Translations under genes and position numbers: made by a program
From: CAYSFW01 sp964620675
GTDB lineage: Bacteria; Pseudomonadota; Gammaproteobacteria; UWMA-0217
Assembly (NCBI GenBank): GCA_964620675.1
Contig: CAZUJU010000012.1
Coordinates: 1-64,000, forward strand
Length of the DNA: 64,000 nucleotides
Reading direction: 5' to 3'
Notes under the pieces: model-generated
What the model was told of the DNA's origin: nothing
Seen by the model: only the letters and a program-made list of their open reading frames with translations
Database searches by the model: none
Shown: one piece after another, positions 17,741-26,719 of the stretch
Position numbering within the stretch: the first letter of the stretch is position 1
Layout: every line of letters starts with the position of its first letter

Positions 17741-20700
17741 ATGCTGAAACGGCTGTTCGAAAACCACGTCCTCGCAAACCTGACCTTTGTGCTGGTGCTG
17801 TTAATCGGGGCGTTGTCGTATTGGCAATTGCCGCGCGAGCAGGATCCGACGATCAATTTCAACTGGATCGATATCTCGACCATCGTGCCCGGCATGGCCG
17901 CCGAAGACATGGAAAAGCGCGTGACCGACGTGCTCGAAGATGCGATCCGCGGCGTTTCCGACATCAAATTCGTCTCCTCGACCAGCCGCGAGAGCATCTC
18001 CACCATCCTGGTGCGCTTCAACGACATTTCGGAGCGGGTCTTCGACAAACGCGTGAATGACCTGCGGCGCGAAATCCAGAACAAGGAACGCGAGCTGCCG
18101 GCGGGAGCGGAGTCGCCTTTTATCTTCGAAGTCACCACCGCGAACGCATTCCCGACCGCGACGATCGTGGTCGCCGGCCCGGCCGACGATGAAAATCTGC
18201 GCAAGCAGGCCGAGCTGATCGAAAAAGACCTGGGACGGATCAAGGGTGTCGACCGGATCCTCGGCACCGCCGTGCACAACCCCGAGTTGCAGGTGAACTT
18301 CGACCCCGCGGCGCTGGAGCAACTGGGCCTGTCGCCAACGGCGCTCGCCGACACCGTCGCGCTGTACTATCGCGATCTCTCGGCTGGCACGACCGAGGTG
18401 GGCGCGGTTAACTGGGTCGTCCGCGTCGCCGGGAGCCAACCGGACCCGATCTATCTCGCGGACCTGCCGGTCATCGGCGCTGAGGGTGAGATTCGCCTCG
18501 GCGACGTGGCTCAGGTCATTCGCTCGCGTGCGCGGCCGCAGCAGCTGGTGCACTTCGAAGGGCAACCGGCGGTGATGCTCGCGGTCACTAAACAGGCCTC
18601 GTCGAACACCCTGAAGCTGGTCGAAAACCTGCAACGCTACGTCGATGAACGCAACCAGTTTCGCGCCGGCACCGGGGTTCGGCTGGTGGTGGCGGATGAC
18701 CAGACTGAGATCACCCGCAACGCGCTGCGGATTATGCAGACCAACGCGTTGTACGGGCTGTTGTTGGTCCTGCTGGTGACCTGGGCGTTTCTCGGTTTCC
18801 GGATGGCGGCGCTGGTATCGATCGGCATCCCGTTCATCCTCGCCGGTACCTTCTGGGTACTGGATACGCTGGGGCAGACACTGAACGTCTCGGTGCTGCT
18901 CGGGGTGGTGATCAGCCTCGGAATGCTGGTGGATGACACGGTTGTGATCGCCGAGGGCATGTTCTATCGCCTCCAGCGCGGCTGGGAAAGGATGCAGGCG
19001 GCACTCGACACCCTGCACGAAATTGCCTCGCCGGTGACCGCATCCGTGCTGACGACGATGGCGGCGTTCCTGCCGCTGATGCTGCTGCCCGGCATTCTCG
19101 GCAAGTTCATGCTGGTCATCCCGCTGGTGGTGACCATCGCGCTGGCGATCAGCCTGATCGAGGCCTTCTGGATGCTACCGATCCACGTCGTTTCGGCGCG
19201 GGTCGGATTCGACCGACCGTCGCGGATTCACCGGCTACGCACGCGCTGGCTGCATCTGCTGCGGGTGCGTTACACCCGGCTGCTGATTCGGGCGATGCGT
19301 TGGCCGCGGCTATTGCTCGGCGGGTTCTTCATGTTGTTTGCGTTCGCGCTGGCCTCCGCGGTGGCCGGCCAGGTCAATCCCGCGCTGTTCAACGACCCGG
19401 TCTTCAAACGCCTGCTGGTCAAGACCGATTTCTTCGCCAGCGATCCGCTCCGGCTCTATTACGTCAACCTGGAGATGCCGAACGGCACCCCGCTCGAAGC
19501 CACGCTCGCGAAGGCGGTTGAAATCGAGGCCGTGGTGCGGCGCCACCTCGAACCCGGCGAGTTGCGCAGCATCGTGACCTACTCCGGGCAGATGTTCACC
19601 GAAGCGGCACGCTTTCAAGGCAGCCACTACGGCCAATTGCTGGTTGCGCTGAACCCACGTCACGACGAAATGCGCGAGGTGGACGCGGTGATCGACTCGA
19701 TGCGCGCGGACGTCACCGCCGTGCTCGGTCCAGCCAAAACCTGGTTTCTTCGCATCGCAGGCGGCCCGCCGACGTCCAAACCCATCAATATCAAGGTGCG
19801 CGGCAGCGAACTCGACGAGATCCGCGCCGCCACCGCCGCGCTCAAGACGCTGCTCGCGGACAGCGGCTGGGCCAGCGACGTCAGCGACGACGACAGTCCC
19901 GGCCTCAACGAAATGGTGCTGCAACTCGATAGCGACGCGGTGCGGCGCGCGGGCTTGAATCCGCAGGGAGTGCTGCGATCGATCCAGCTCTGGGTGGATG
20001 GCGAGATCATCACCGCCGTGCAACACGAGGGCGAAAAAATCGAGGTGAGGGTTCGGGCACGACCCGAGCGCCACACCGGGGTCGGCGATCTGCTCGGGCG
20101 CCGGGTACCGCTCGCCGGCGGCGGCAGCGTCCCGCTCGGCGAACTCGTGCGCGCCACCAATCAGCCCGGTCTCGGCAATGTGCGCCACTACAACTTCCGC
20201 CGCGCGATCACGGTGGAGGCCGACATCGACAAGGCGCAAACCGATACGGTCACCGCCAACCGGTTCATCCAGAAGCAATGGCAAGCACTCGGCACCCGCT
20301 TTCCGAACGTGCAACTCGACTTCTCCGGCGAACTCGACGACATCAACGAAAGCCTCGGCGCGATCGGCAAACTGATGCTGTTCGGCGTGCTGCTGATGTA
20401 CGCCATCGTTGGCACCCAATTTCGCAGCTACGTCCAGCCGCTGATGATCCTGATTACGGTGCCGATGGCCTTCACCGGGGTCGTGATCGGCCTGCTCGTC
20501 ACCGCCAACCCGTTGTCGCTGTTCACGCTGTACGGCGTGGTCGCGCTCACCGGGATCGCCGTCAACGCCGCCATCGTTTTGATTCACTCCGCCAACAGCC
20601 GGCTCGGCACCGGCATGTCGGTGTTGCACGCCATCCTCTACGCCGCGCGACGGCGCGTCATTCCGATCCTGATCACCGCCACCACCACCATCGCCGGGCT

Positions 20701-20920
20701 GTTTGCACTCGCGACCGGGCTCGGCGGAAAATCGCTGCTGTGGGGGCCCGTCGCCACCGCGATTGTCTGGGGGCTCGCAGTCTCGACCGTGCTGACCCTG
20801 TTCATCGTGCCGATCCTGTATCGCCTGTTCATGCCCCGCAGCTACCTGAACCCGCGCCGCCCCCCGCGCCGCGCGTGGCGGAAGCGGGCCGCACCCGACC
20901 TAACCACGGCGCAACCCTGA
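17741..20920 (+). CDS. RND family efflux pump (AcrB/HAE-like inner-membrane transporter)
   Basis: The 1059-residue protein has the standard RND architecture: an N-terminal helix, a large periplasmic loop (about 35-330), a block of helices (330-520) containing the GMLVDDTVVIAEG motif with the proton-relay type aspartates, a second periplasmic loop (~550-850) and a final helix block. It should be a proton-driven exporter working with the adaptor just upstream. Divergence from AcrB suggests a branch of unknown substrate. It ends in a basic tail and is 6 bp before gluQ. Confidence 0.92.
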   Translation: MLKRLFENHVLANLTFVLVLLIGALSYWQLPREQDPTINFNWIDISTIVPGMAAEDMEKRVTDVLEDAIRGVSDIKFVSSTSRESISTILVRFNDISERVFDKRVNDLRREIQNKERELPAGAESPFIFEVTTANAFPTATIVVAGPADDENLRKQAELIEKDLGRIKGVDRILGTAVHNPELQVNFDPAALEQLGLSPTALADTVALYYRDLSAGTTEVGAVNWVVRVAGSQPDPIYLADLPVIGAEGEIRLGDVAQVIRSRARPQQLVHFEGQPAVMLAVTKQASSNTLKLVENLQRYVDERNQFRAGTGVRLVVADDQTEITRNALRIMQTNALYGLLLVLLVTWAFLGFRMAALVSIGIPFILAGTFWVLDTLGQTLNVSVLLGVVISLGMLVDDTVVIAEGMFYRLQRGWERMQAALDTLHEIASPVTASVLTTMAAFLPLMLLPGILGKFMLVIPLVVTIALAISLIEAFWMLPIHVVSARVGFDRPSRIHRLRTRWLHLLRVRYTRLLIRAMRWPRLLLGGFFMLFAFALASAVAGQVNPALFNDPVFKRLLVKTDFFASDPLRLYYVNLEMPNGTPLEATLAKAVEIEAVVRRHLEPGELRSIVTYSGQMFTEAARFQGSHYGQLLVALNPRHDEMREVDAVIDSMRADVTAVLGPAKTWFLRIAGGPPTSKPINIKVRGSELDEIRAATAALKTLLADSGWASDVSDDDSPGLNEMVLQLDSDAVRRAGLNPQGVLRSIQLWVDGEIITAVQHEGEKIEVRVRARPERHTGVGDLLGRRVPLAGGGSVPLGELVRATNQPGLGNVRHYNFRRAITVEADIDKAQTDTVTANRFIQKQWQALGTRFPNVQLDFSGELDDINESLGAIGKLMLFGVLLMYAIVGTQFRSYVQPLMILITVPMAFTGVVIGLLVTANPLSLFTLYGVVALTGIAVNAAIVLIHSANSRLGTGMSVLHAILYAARRRVIPILITATTTIAGLFALATGLGGKSLLWGPVATAIVWGLAVSTVLTLFIVPILYRLFMPRSYLNPRRPPRRAWRKRAAPDLTTAQP

Positions 20921-20926
20921 GAGCCT

Positions 20927-21865
20927 GTGAAAATATCCCGCAATCTACTGCGGACGCCCCTGAACCTCACCGCACCCCGCGATCCGGCGACGTACATCGG
21001 TCGTTTTGCCCCGTCGCCCACTGGCCCGCTGCACCTCGGCTCCCTGGTCGCCGCGCTGGGCAGCTACCTTGACGCCCGCGCACACGACGGCCTTTGGCAC
21101 CTACGCATCGAAGACCTCGACCCACCACGCGAAATACCTGGCGCCGCGGATTCGATCCGGCGCACCCTCGAACGCCACGGGCTCTTTTGGGACGGCCCCG
21201 TGTGCTACCAAAGCACCCACACCGAGGCCTATCTCGACGCGCTTGAGCACTTGCATCGTAATGGCCTGCTCTACCCCTGCGCCTGCACCCGAAAAACGCT
21301 CGAACATACCGCCCAACCCGGCGCGATGGGACCGATCTACCCCGGCACCTGCCGCACCCGCCGCATCGACCCGACCCACGGCGCCCACGCACTGCGCGTA
21401 CAAACCGACGACACCCCCATCGCCTTTGTCGACCGCCGGTGCGGGCAGGTCGTTCAGCGCCTCGCGCGCGAACTCGGCGACTTCGTCCTGCGTCGCGCCG
21501 ACGGCCTGTTCGCATACCAACTCGCCGTCGTTGTCGACGACGCCGCGCTCGCCATCACCGACATCGTCCGCGGCGCCGACCTGCTCGACAACACCCCGCG
21601 CCAGATCTACCTACAACGCCTGCTCGGCCACCCCACCCCGCGCTACGCCCACCTCCCAATCGTCACCCACGCCAACGGCGAAAAGCTCAGCAAACAAACC
21701 CACGCCCCCGCGCTCGACGACCGCTGCGCCACCGCAAACCTCCTCGACGCACTCGCGTTTCTCGGCTTCGAGCCGCCCGCCGAACTGAGTCAGGAATCCT
21801 GCGAAGGGGTATTGAACTGGGCGCTCTCGTGCGACTGGCGCGCGGAGGCTTTCCAAGGTGCCTAG
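20927..21865 (+). CDS. gluQ: glutamyl-Q tRNA(Asp) synthetase
   Basis: The 312-residue protein resembles the catalytic half of glutamyl-tRNA synthetase without the anticodon-binding domain. Visible are the HIGH-type motif PSPTGPLHLGS, the KMSKS-type motif GEKLSKQT and the cysteines YPCACTR and YPGTCR that bind zinc in this subfamily. It attaches glutamate to queuosine in tRNA-Asp. The start is the GTG at 20927, since no Met lies before the catalytic motif. It is 6 bp after the RND pump gene. Confidence 0.92.
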   Translation: MKISRNLLRTPLNLTAPRDPATYIGRFAPSPTGPLHLGSLVAALGSYLDARAHDGLWHLRIEDLDPPREIPGAADSIRRTLERHGLFWDGPVCYQSTHTEAYLDALEHLHRNGLLYPCACTRKTLEHTAQPGAMGPIYPGTCRTRRIDPTHGAHALRVQTDDTPIAFVDRRCGQVVQRLARELGDFVLRRADGLFAYQLAVVVDDAALAITDIVRGADLLDNTPRQIYLQRLLGHPTPRYAHLPIVTHANGEKLSKQTHAPALDDRCATANLLDALAFLGFEPPAELSQESCEGVLNWALSCDWRAEAFQGA

Positions 21866-21881
21866 CCTCATTTCACGCCAT

Positions 21882-21939
21882 CTTGCGATTGCGGTCAGTT
21901 GAGGTTTTGCGGATTGGCTCGAAAATCGAGGTGAAACAG
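21882..21939. repeat. degenerate, shortened copy of the 73-bp repeat
   Basis: It shares the blocks GGTCAGTTGAGG, CGGATTG and AAATC-GGTGAAA with the two fuller copies (1-73 and 22291-22363) but lacks the part containing the inverted repeat. It starts 17 bp after the gluQ stop. Confidence 0.5.
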
Positions 21940-21981
21940 GGTGCTGGGCTCGGGGCAACAGGGAGTGTATGACCTTGCGTG

Positions 21982-22160
21982 CTGGGTTCCGGCATTCCTC
22001 ATCGCACCTCACTGTGCACTGGGTTCCGGCATTCCTCATTGCACATCCCTGTGCACTGGGTTCCGGCATTCCTCATTGCACATCCCTGTGCACTGGGTTC
22101 CGGCATTGTGCATGTACATCCCTGTACACTGGGTTCCGGCATTCCCTGCCGGAATGACGG
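21982..22160. repeat. 37-bp tandem array, five copies
   Basis: CTGGGTTCCGGCATT recurs at 21982, 22019, 22056, 22093 and 22129 (periods 37, 37, 37, 36). Units 2 and 3 are identical; unit 4 has GTGCATGTACAT in place of the usual middle; unit 5 continues into a palindrome. There are no unique spacers, so this is a tandem repeat, not a CRISPR array. Confidence 0.95.
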
Positions 22161-22232
22161 ACGGACGGGGCTTTTGGTTAGCTCATGCGCCGCTTACCAC
22201 CGTCACCCCGGCAGGGATTGCCGGGGCCCAGT
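22128..22232. repeat. REP-like inverted repeat pair
   Basis: Two 33-bp arms, 22128-22160 and 22200-22232, are inverted copies of each other with about five mismatches. Each arm also contains a short internal palindrome (CCGGCATTCCCTGCCGG on the left). They flank a 39-bp spacer. This is the layout of REP/BIME-type intergenic elements. Confidence 0.8.
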
Positions 22233-22290
22233 GTCCACGGACGGGCGGGTTGCTTGTTGCAACCAGGCCGGGTACCTCGTTGCATGAACC

Positions 22291-22363
22291 TTGCAACCAG
22301 GGTCAGTTGAGGATTCAGCCAACTGAAACGGATTGTCCCGCAAATCTGGGTGAAATGACGTAC
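22291..22363. repeat. dispersed 73-bp repeat, copy 2
   Basis: It matches 1-73 with six differences in the same orientation. It contains the inverted repeat CAGTTG-N10-CAACTG. There is no coding sequence in it. Confidence 0.85.
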
Positions 22364-22410
22364 GAGGCCCAGTTAACGTAAAGAACCCGATTCCAACGGG
22401 TGCCGCTCCG

Positions 22411-22517
22411 GGTTGGCCAGGCGGGAGCGTCGGCCGCAGGGAAGCGGCTGCCGAGCCCCCAGGAATGGGTTCACGGCGTCTCCCGCCGGGCCGGCCCGGC
22501 GCAGCTTCATTCTCCGG
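22411..22517. repeat. 107-bp hairpin-forming dispersed repeat, copy B
   Basis: This copy has an outer stem GGCGGGAG/CTCCCGCC and an inner stem GCCGC/GCGGC around AGGGAA. It aligns end to end with 16486-16592. The surrounding region from 21866 to 22734 has no gene that could be supported; 22518-22734 shows nothing recognisable. Confidence 0.8.
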
Positions 22518-22734
22518 CGTGGTGACCTCGCCATATAAGTTAACAACCAATACCGATCAAGGAGAGAACACGACGACTAGCCGACCCGTAGCGGATCGAA
22601 CTGCCGCGGCTGATTCCGAGTGCGAAGCGCGGGACGTTAGGCGCGGCACGCGCGGTCTCCTGGCAGCGTCAGTGGCCAGTCGAGTCGGATTGTTACCGGC
22701 GCGTAGTGGTACTTTTCGACACCGCAAAACCAGA

Positions 22735-22755
22735 AAGGGGCGCTCCGCGCCCCTT
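22735..22755 (-). terminator. intrinsic terminator of ggt
   Basis: A perfect 9-bp stem AAGGGGCGC/GCGCCCCTT with a 3-nt loop lies 24 bp after the ggt stop. On the minus strand it is followed by TCTGGTTTTG, a broken T-tract. Confidence 0.75.
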
Positions 22756-22779
22756 CCCCGAATGGTCCCGACGCCCGCG

Positions 22780-24519
22780 CTAACGCCGCAGACCGGTGCT
22801 CTCGCCAACGCGCAACGGCGTACCCACCGACACCACGGCCTTGCCGATTCCGCGCGGGTCAGACGCGGCTTCGAGTTGGCCGGAGACGCGGTCCCAGATC
22901 ACGACCTGCATATCGCCGTAACGCTCACGTACCGGCGACAAGGCGTGACCGTATTGGTGCAACATCGCCTGATTCTCGGGGGTGAGCGCATCGGGTTCGA
23001 ATTCGATCTGGTCTGGCAGATATTGGTGATGCAGGCGCGGCAGGCCGACCATCGTGGCGGCATCGGCGCCGTTGGCGAACGCCAGCGTGCTCATCAGGAC
23101 CATGCTGATGATCCGGCTGCCGCCGGGCGTACCGAGCACCGCGACCCGGTCATGCGCGTCGAGGAAGGTCGGCGTCATGCTCGATAGCGGCCGCTTCCAG
23201 GGCTGGATCGCATTCGCCTCGGCGCCGACCAGTCCGTAAAGGTTGGGCGTCCCGGGCTTGACCGAGAAATCGTCCATTTCATTGTTCAACAGCACGCCGG
23301 TGCCCGCGGGCATGAAGCCCGAGCCGAAGGGATAGTTGATCGTCAGCGTCGCGGCGACGCGGTTGCCCTCGCCGTCGATGATCGAGAAGTGCGAGGTGTG
23401 CTGACCGGAGTCCTCGGGCGTGAAGGTGGGCGCGAGTTCGCTGCTCGGCGTGGCGCGGTCCATTCGGATCGATTGATTCAATCCGGCCGCGTAATCCTTA
23501 CTTTGCAGCATCGCCCGCGGCACATCGACGAAATCGGCATCCCCGAGGTACTCGGCCCGATCACGGTAAGCTCGGCGCATGATCTCGGCCAGCAGGTGTA
23601 CCAGGCGCGGATTTTCGAACTTGGCGAGATCGTGCTCTTCGAGTTGATTCAGCATCTGCGCCAGCAGCAAACCGCCGGACGACGGCGGTGGCGCGCTGGT
23701 GATACGTATGCCCTTGTATTTGGAGATGATCGGCCGACGTTCGGCGATCCGGTAATCCTGCAGGTCTTTGATTGACCAGATGCCGCCGGCGTCACGCACG
23801 CCTGCGACGAGGCGTTCGGCGATCTCGCCTGCATAGAATCCGTTGCGCCCGTTCTCGGCGATCGCACGCAAGGTCAGCGCGAGATCGGGTTGCTTGAGCA
23901 GTTCGCCCGGCCCGAGCGGTTGACCGTCTTTGAGAAACAGTTTGGCCGCGTCCTGCCCTTTGCTCAACGCGGCGAGGCGCATCTGCGCCAGCTTCGGAAA
24001 CACCGGCCCGACCGAAACGCCCTCTTCGGCCAGGTAGATCGCCGGCGCCAGACTTTCCTGTAACGCCAGGCGACCGAAGCGCCGCGCGATGTGGTCAAGC
24101 CCTTCCGGCAATCCGGGAATGGCGGCGGCGAGCGGTCCGTCCACCGAGCCACCGGGGATCACGTTGCCGTCCGCGTCGAGATACATATCGCGGCTGGCAG
24201 CCAACGGTGCCCGCTCACGCCCGTCGATCATCACCTCGAAGCCGTCCGAGGCGCGGTGTAGCAGCCAGAATCCCCCGCCGCCGAGACCCGATGACTGCGG
24301 TTCGACCACCGCCAGCGTGGCACTTACCGCCACCGCCGCGTCGAACGCATTGCCGCCACGCCGCAGAATCTCCTCGCCGGCCGCGGTGGCCAAGGGATGC
24401 GCGGTCGCCACCGCCGATTGCATCGGGCGTGCCGACAAGGCGTTCGCCTGCGCGCCAACGCAGACGTTCGCAATCAATAAAAAAGCCCCGAGCAGGGGCT
24501 TTGAGAATAGTCCTTGCAT
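22780..24519 (-). CDS. ggt: gamma-glutamyltranspeptidase
   Basis: The 579-residue precursor has a signal peptide (about residues 1-26, ending AQANA) and the gamma-glutamyltransferase fold. The autocatalytic nucleophile is Thr375 in HTSHFSIID, and the substrate-pocket segment AGTGVLLNNEMDDF and the GGSRI oxyanion-loop type motif follow. The enzyme cleaves glutathione and other gamma-glutamyl compounds in the periplasm. Its codons 6-13 lie inside a textbook intrinsic terminator for the upstream ferredoxin gene, 13 bp away. The ATG at 24519 is supported by the signal peptide. Confidence 0.93.
   Translation of the reverse strand: MQGLFSKPLLGAFLLIANVCVGAQANALSARPMQSAVATAHPLATAAGEEILRRGGNAFDAAVAVSATLAVVEPQSSGLGGGGFWLLHRASDGFEVMIDGRERAPLAASRDMYLDADGNVIPGGSVDGPLAAAIPGLPEGLDHIARRFGRLALQESLAPAIYLAEEGVSVGPVFPKLAQMRLAALSKGQDAAKLFLKDGQPLGPGELLKQPDLALTLRAIAENGRNGFYAGEIAERLVAGVRDAGGIWSIKDLQDYRIAERRPIISKYKGIRITSAPPPSSGGLLLAQMLNQLEEHDLAKFENPRLVHLLAEIMRRAYRDRAEYLGDADFVDVPRAMLQSKDYAAGLNQSIRMDRATPSSELAPTFTPEDSGQHTSHFSIIDGEGNRVAATLTINYPFGSGFMPAGTGVLLNNEMDDFSVKPGTPNLYGLVGAEANAIQPWKRPLSSMTPTFLDAHDRVAVLGTPGGSRIISMVLMSTLAFANGADAATMVGLPRLHHQYLPDQIEFEPDALTPENQAMLHQYGHALSPVRERYGDMQVVIWDRVSGQLEAASDPRGIGKAVVSVGTPLRVGESTGLRR
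24482..24502 (-). terminator. intrinsic terminator inside the 5' end of ggt
   Basis: On the minus strand AAAGCCCC, a 5-nt loop and GGGGCTTT are followed by TTTATTG, an ideal Rho-independent terminator. It is 31 bp after the ferredoxin stop and lies within the ggt signal-peptide codons, just downstream of the ggt ATG. Confidence 0.8.
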
Positions 24520-24532
24520 GAATTCGACCCCT

Positions 24533-24784
24533 CTAACTTTTACTCATCAAGTGCTGGTACTTCGCTCTCAGCGCGTCTTTGCTCTCAATGTGATCAGGAT
24601 CCGTAATGATACACTCCACCGGGCAAACTTCGATGCATTGCGGCTCGTCATAGTGACCCACGCACTCGGTGCACTTGGTAGGATCGATCACATAGACCAC
24701 ATCGCCCGGCGCGATTGCGCCGTTCGGGCACTCGGGTTCACACACATCGCAGTTGATGCACTCATCAGTAATCGACAAAGCCAT
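24533..24784 (-). CDS. YfhL-type 2[4Fe-4S] ferredoxin
   Basis: The 83-residue protein has two cysteine clusters, CINCDVCEPECP near the N-terminus and CTECVGHYDEPQCIEVCP in the middle, with the longer second-cluster spacing typical of the YfhL/Alvin-type ferredoxins. It binds two [4Fe-4S] clusters and transfers low-potential electrons in the cytoplasm. The gene follows coaD by 23 bp in the same direction, a common gammaproteobacterial pairing. Confidence 0.93.
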   Translation of the reverse strand: MALSITDECINCDVCEPECPNGAIAPGDVVYVIDPTKCTECVGHYDEPQCIEVCPVECIITDPDHIESKDALRAKYQHLMSKS

Positions 24785-24807
24785 GAAAATCCCCTTTGGT
24801 CACTCGG

Positions 24808-25302
24808 TCAACAAGCCCGGTTGCCTGGTTGCCGCATGATCTCGTTGATCGCCTGCACCACCAGCGGCGAAACGAAATGTGCCACGTCACCGCCCATACG
24901 GGCAATTTCCCGTACTACGGTGGACGAAACATAGGCGTATTGCTCGGAGGGAGTGAGAAACAGGGTTTCGATTTCGGGGTCGAGATTGCGATTCATACTC
25001 GCCATCTGAAACTCGTACTCGAAATCGGAAACCGCGCGCAGGCCGCGCAGAATGGCATGCGCGCCGCAACTGCGGGCGAAATCGACGGTGAGACCCCGGA
25101 ATGCGCGCACCTCCACGTTGCCCATCGGCTCGACCACCTCGCGCGCCATCGCAACCCGCTGGTCGAGCGTGAAACAGGGATCCTTGCGCCGGCTCTCGGC
25201 CACGCCAACGATGACGCGTTCACTCACACGCGAGGCGCGCCGAATCAGGTCGGTATGCCCGTGGGTGATGGGATCAAATGTGCCCGGATAGACAACAATC
25301 AT
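24808..25302 (-). CDS. coaD: phosphopantetheine adenylyltransferase
   Basis: The 164-residue protein has the nucleotidyltransferase motif GTFDPITHGH (residues 7-16, HxGH type) and the later SSTVVR motif. It catalyses ATP plus 4'-phosphopantetheine to dephospho-CoA, the fourth step of coenzyme A synthesis. Length and motifs are standard. It sits upstream of the ferredoxin gene. Its usual upstream neighbour rsmD is here 19 kb away, separated by the exopolysaccharide locus. Confidence 0.97.
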   Translation of the reverse strand: MIVVYPGTFDPITHGHTDLIRRASRVSERVIVGVAESRRKDPCFTLDQRVAMAREVVEPMGNVEVRAFRGLTVDFARSCGAHAILRGLRAVSDFEYEFQMASMNRNLDPEIETLFLTPSEQYAYVSSTVVREIARMGGDVAHFVSPLVVQAINEIMRQPGNRAC

Positions 25303-25427
25303 CCGATTACACTAAACCATGTGCCGAAGGCTCACAAGTGCTGCATTGCACAATCCGAGGTCCGTCCGACTTCGTCCAACATCCGCGGCCGGTGGTCGGT
25401 GGTTGCCGGACAAGCGCGTAACCGGAA

Positions 25428-26558
25428 TTACCGCTCCGCAATATGCTGCCTAAGTTGGTGGCTGCGCATGGTCCAGCTATCGGCCGCGACGGCGGCCCGC
25501 CGCGCCAGTCGCCGCGCCTCGTTGTCCGTGGCGAACTCACATTCCATCCAGGCGACGATCGCAGCGGGATCGGATTCGATCAGGAGATCGCCGCCTTGCG
25601 CGAGTTCGCGAACCTCCGGCAGGGGTACGCTTTGTGTCGGGAGTCCAGCGGCAAGGTACTCGCGTGCCTTCAAGGGATTGACCGCCTCGGTCAGCGGATT
25701 GACCACCATCGGAATCCAGGCGCAACTCCAATCGCGAATCGCGTTCGGGAGCTCTCGATAGGAAACGGCTGGTTTCCAGCGGACGTTGGAAAGTTCTCGC
25801 AAGGTCGGCGGCAGATAGCGCACCGGCCCGACAAATTCTAGCGTCCAGTGTGGCGCCGCTTCGGCGACGGCGCGGATCAGATCGAAGTCGATCCATTCCG
25901 CAATCAAACCGAAAAACCCAAGAATCCGTTGCCGTGAGGGCTTGAGCGGTACTTGTCCGAAGTGCTCGGTGTCGACGCCCTGCGGCAGATAGAGGGCGCG
26001 CTCAGGCGTGGATCCCTCCGGCAAAAGCGCACGCGCGGTCGCAACGACGAGGTCGGCGGACGCCAGCATTGGGCTCTCGGTCGCGGCGATCAGCGCCGGA
26101 TCGACCCCGTTCAGGCGTCCATAGTCATCGAGCCGAAGATAAACGAGGCGACTATGTGCGATGGATTCGCGATAAAGTTCAACCGCCGGATTTACCGAGA
26201 CCAATACTGGGTGGTCAAGGCCCAACCGTCGGGCGCCATCGCCGATGGTCCGCGCGAGCGAGACCCGGTTATACCGTTGCGCGAAACGCTGGAGGTGAAA
26301 CGGCACGACCCGCGGTGCCAGAACCTCGACCGCGCGGGATTCGGCGCTCGCCGATGGCGCCGAATCGCTGGATTGGCCGCGCTGGGTGAACTTGGCGACT
26401 ATCCGGCGCAGATCACGGGTATTCAGCGCCGGTGAACGCATCCCGATTGAATTGATCCACAGAACCTTGTCCTCGGGCGGAAGCGTCCGAATCAAGTGCT
26501 GGGTCGTTGAAACATGCCCACCCCAATCGTCGCCGAATACGATCCAATCCACGCGCAC
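25428..26558 (-). CDS. glycosyltransferase (GT4-like)
   Basis: The 376-residue protein has the two-domain GT-B look: an N-terminal half beginning WIVFGDDWGGHVST, and a C-terminal half with LGFFGLIAEWIDFDLI and the nucleotide-sugar binding segment NPLKAREYLAAGLP. The start is a GTG at 26558; the ATG just upstream is in another frame. It is the last minus-strand gene of the exopolysaccharide locus and is separated from coaD by 125 bp with no recognised feature. The sugar and acceptor are unknown. Confidence 0.8.
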   Translation of the reverse strand: MRVDWIVFGDDWGGHVSTTQHLIRTLPPEDKVLWINSIGMRSPALNTRDLRRIVAKFTQRGQSSDSAPSASAESRAVEVLAPRVVPFHLQRFAQRYNRVSLARTIGDGARRLGLDHPVLVSVNPAVELYRESIAHSRLVYLRLDDYGRLNGVDPALIAATESPMLASADLVVATARALLPEGSTPERALYLPQGVDTEHFGQVPLKPSRQRILGFFGLIAEWIDFDLIRAVAEAAPHWTLEFVGPVRYLPPTLRELSNVRWKPAVSYRELPNAIRDWSCAWIPMVVNPLTEAVNPLKAREYLAAGLPTQSVPLPEVRELAQGGDLLIESDPAAIVAWMECEFATDNEARRLARRAAVAADSWTMRSHQLRQHIAER

Positions 26559-26719
26559 TCACTCATTGCTAGCCTAGGTGCTTAATGGACCGGAATTTCG
26601 CCGGTAGGTTGCGCGAATTACACTGAAACGCGAACGCTGCCCAGGTCACACTGGGAACACCCGCGGCTAAGTCGAGGTCAAAGGGCTTCAACCAACACGA
26701 TACTCGCAGCAGGCGTCTA

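Noticed and set aside
17801..20629. Long minus-strand frames (405 and 439 codons) opposite the RND pump
   Set aside because: They are antisense shadows of a high-GC gene; the plus-strand protein has clear RND motifs.
21982..22160. CRISPR array
   Set aside because: The units are near-identical end to end with no unique spacers and no cas genes nearby.
22203..23187. Open frames across the repeat-rich region before ggt
   Set aside because: They run through repeats or antisense to ggt and show no domain or ribosome-binding site.
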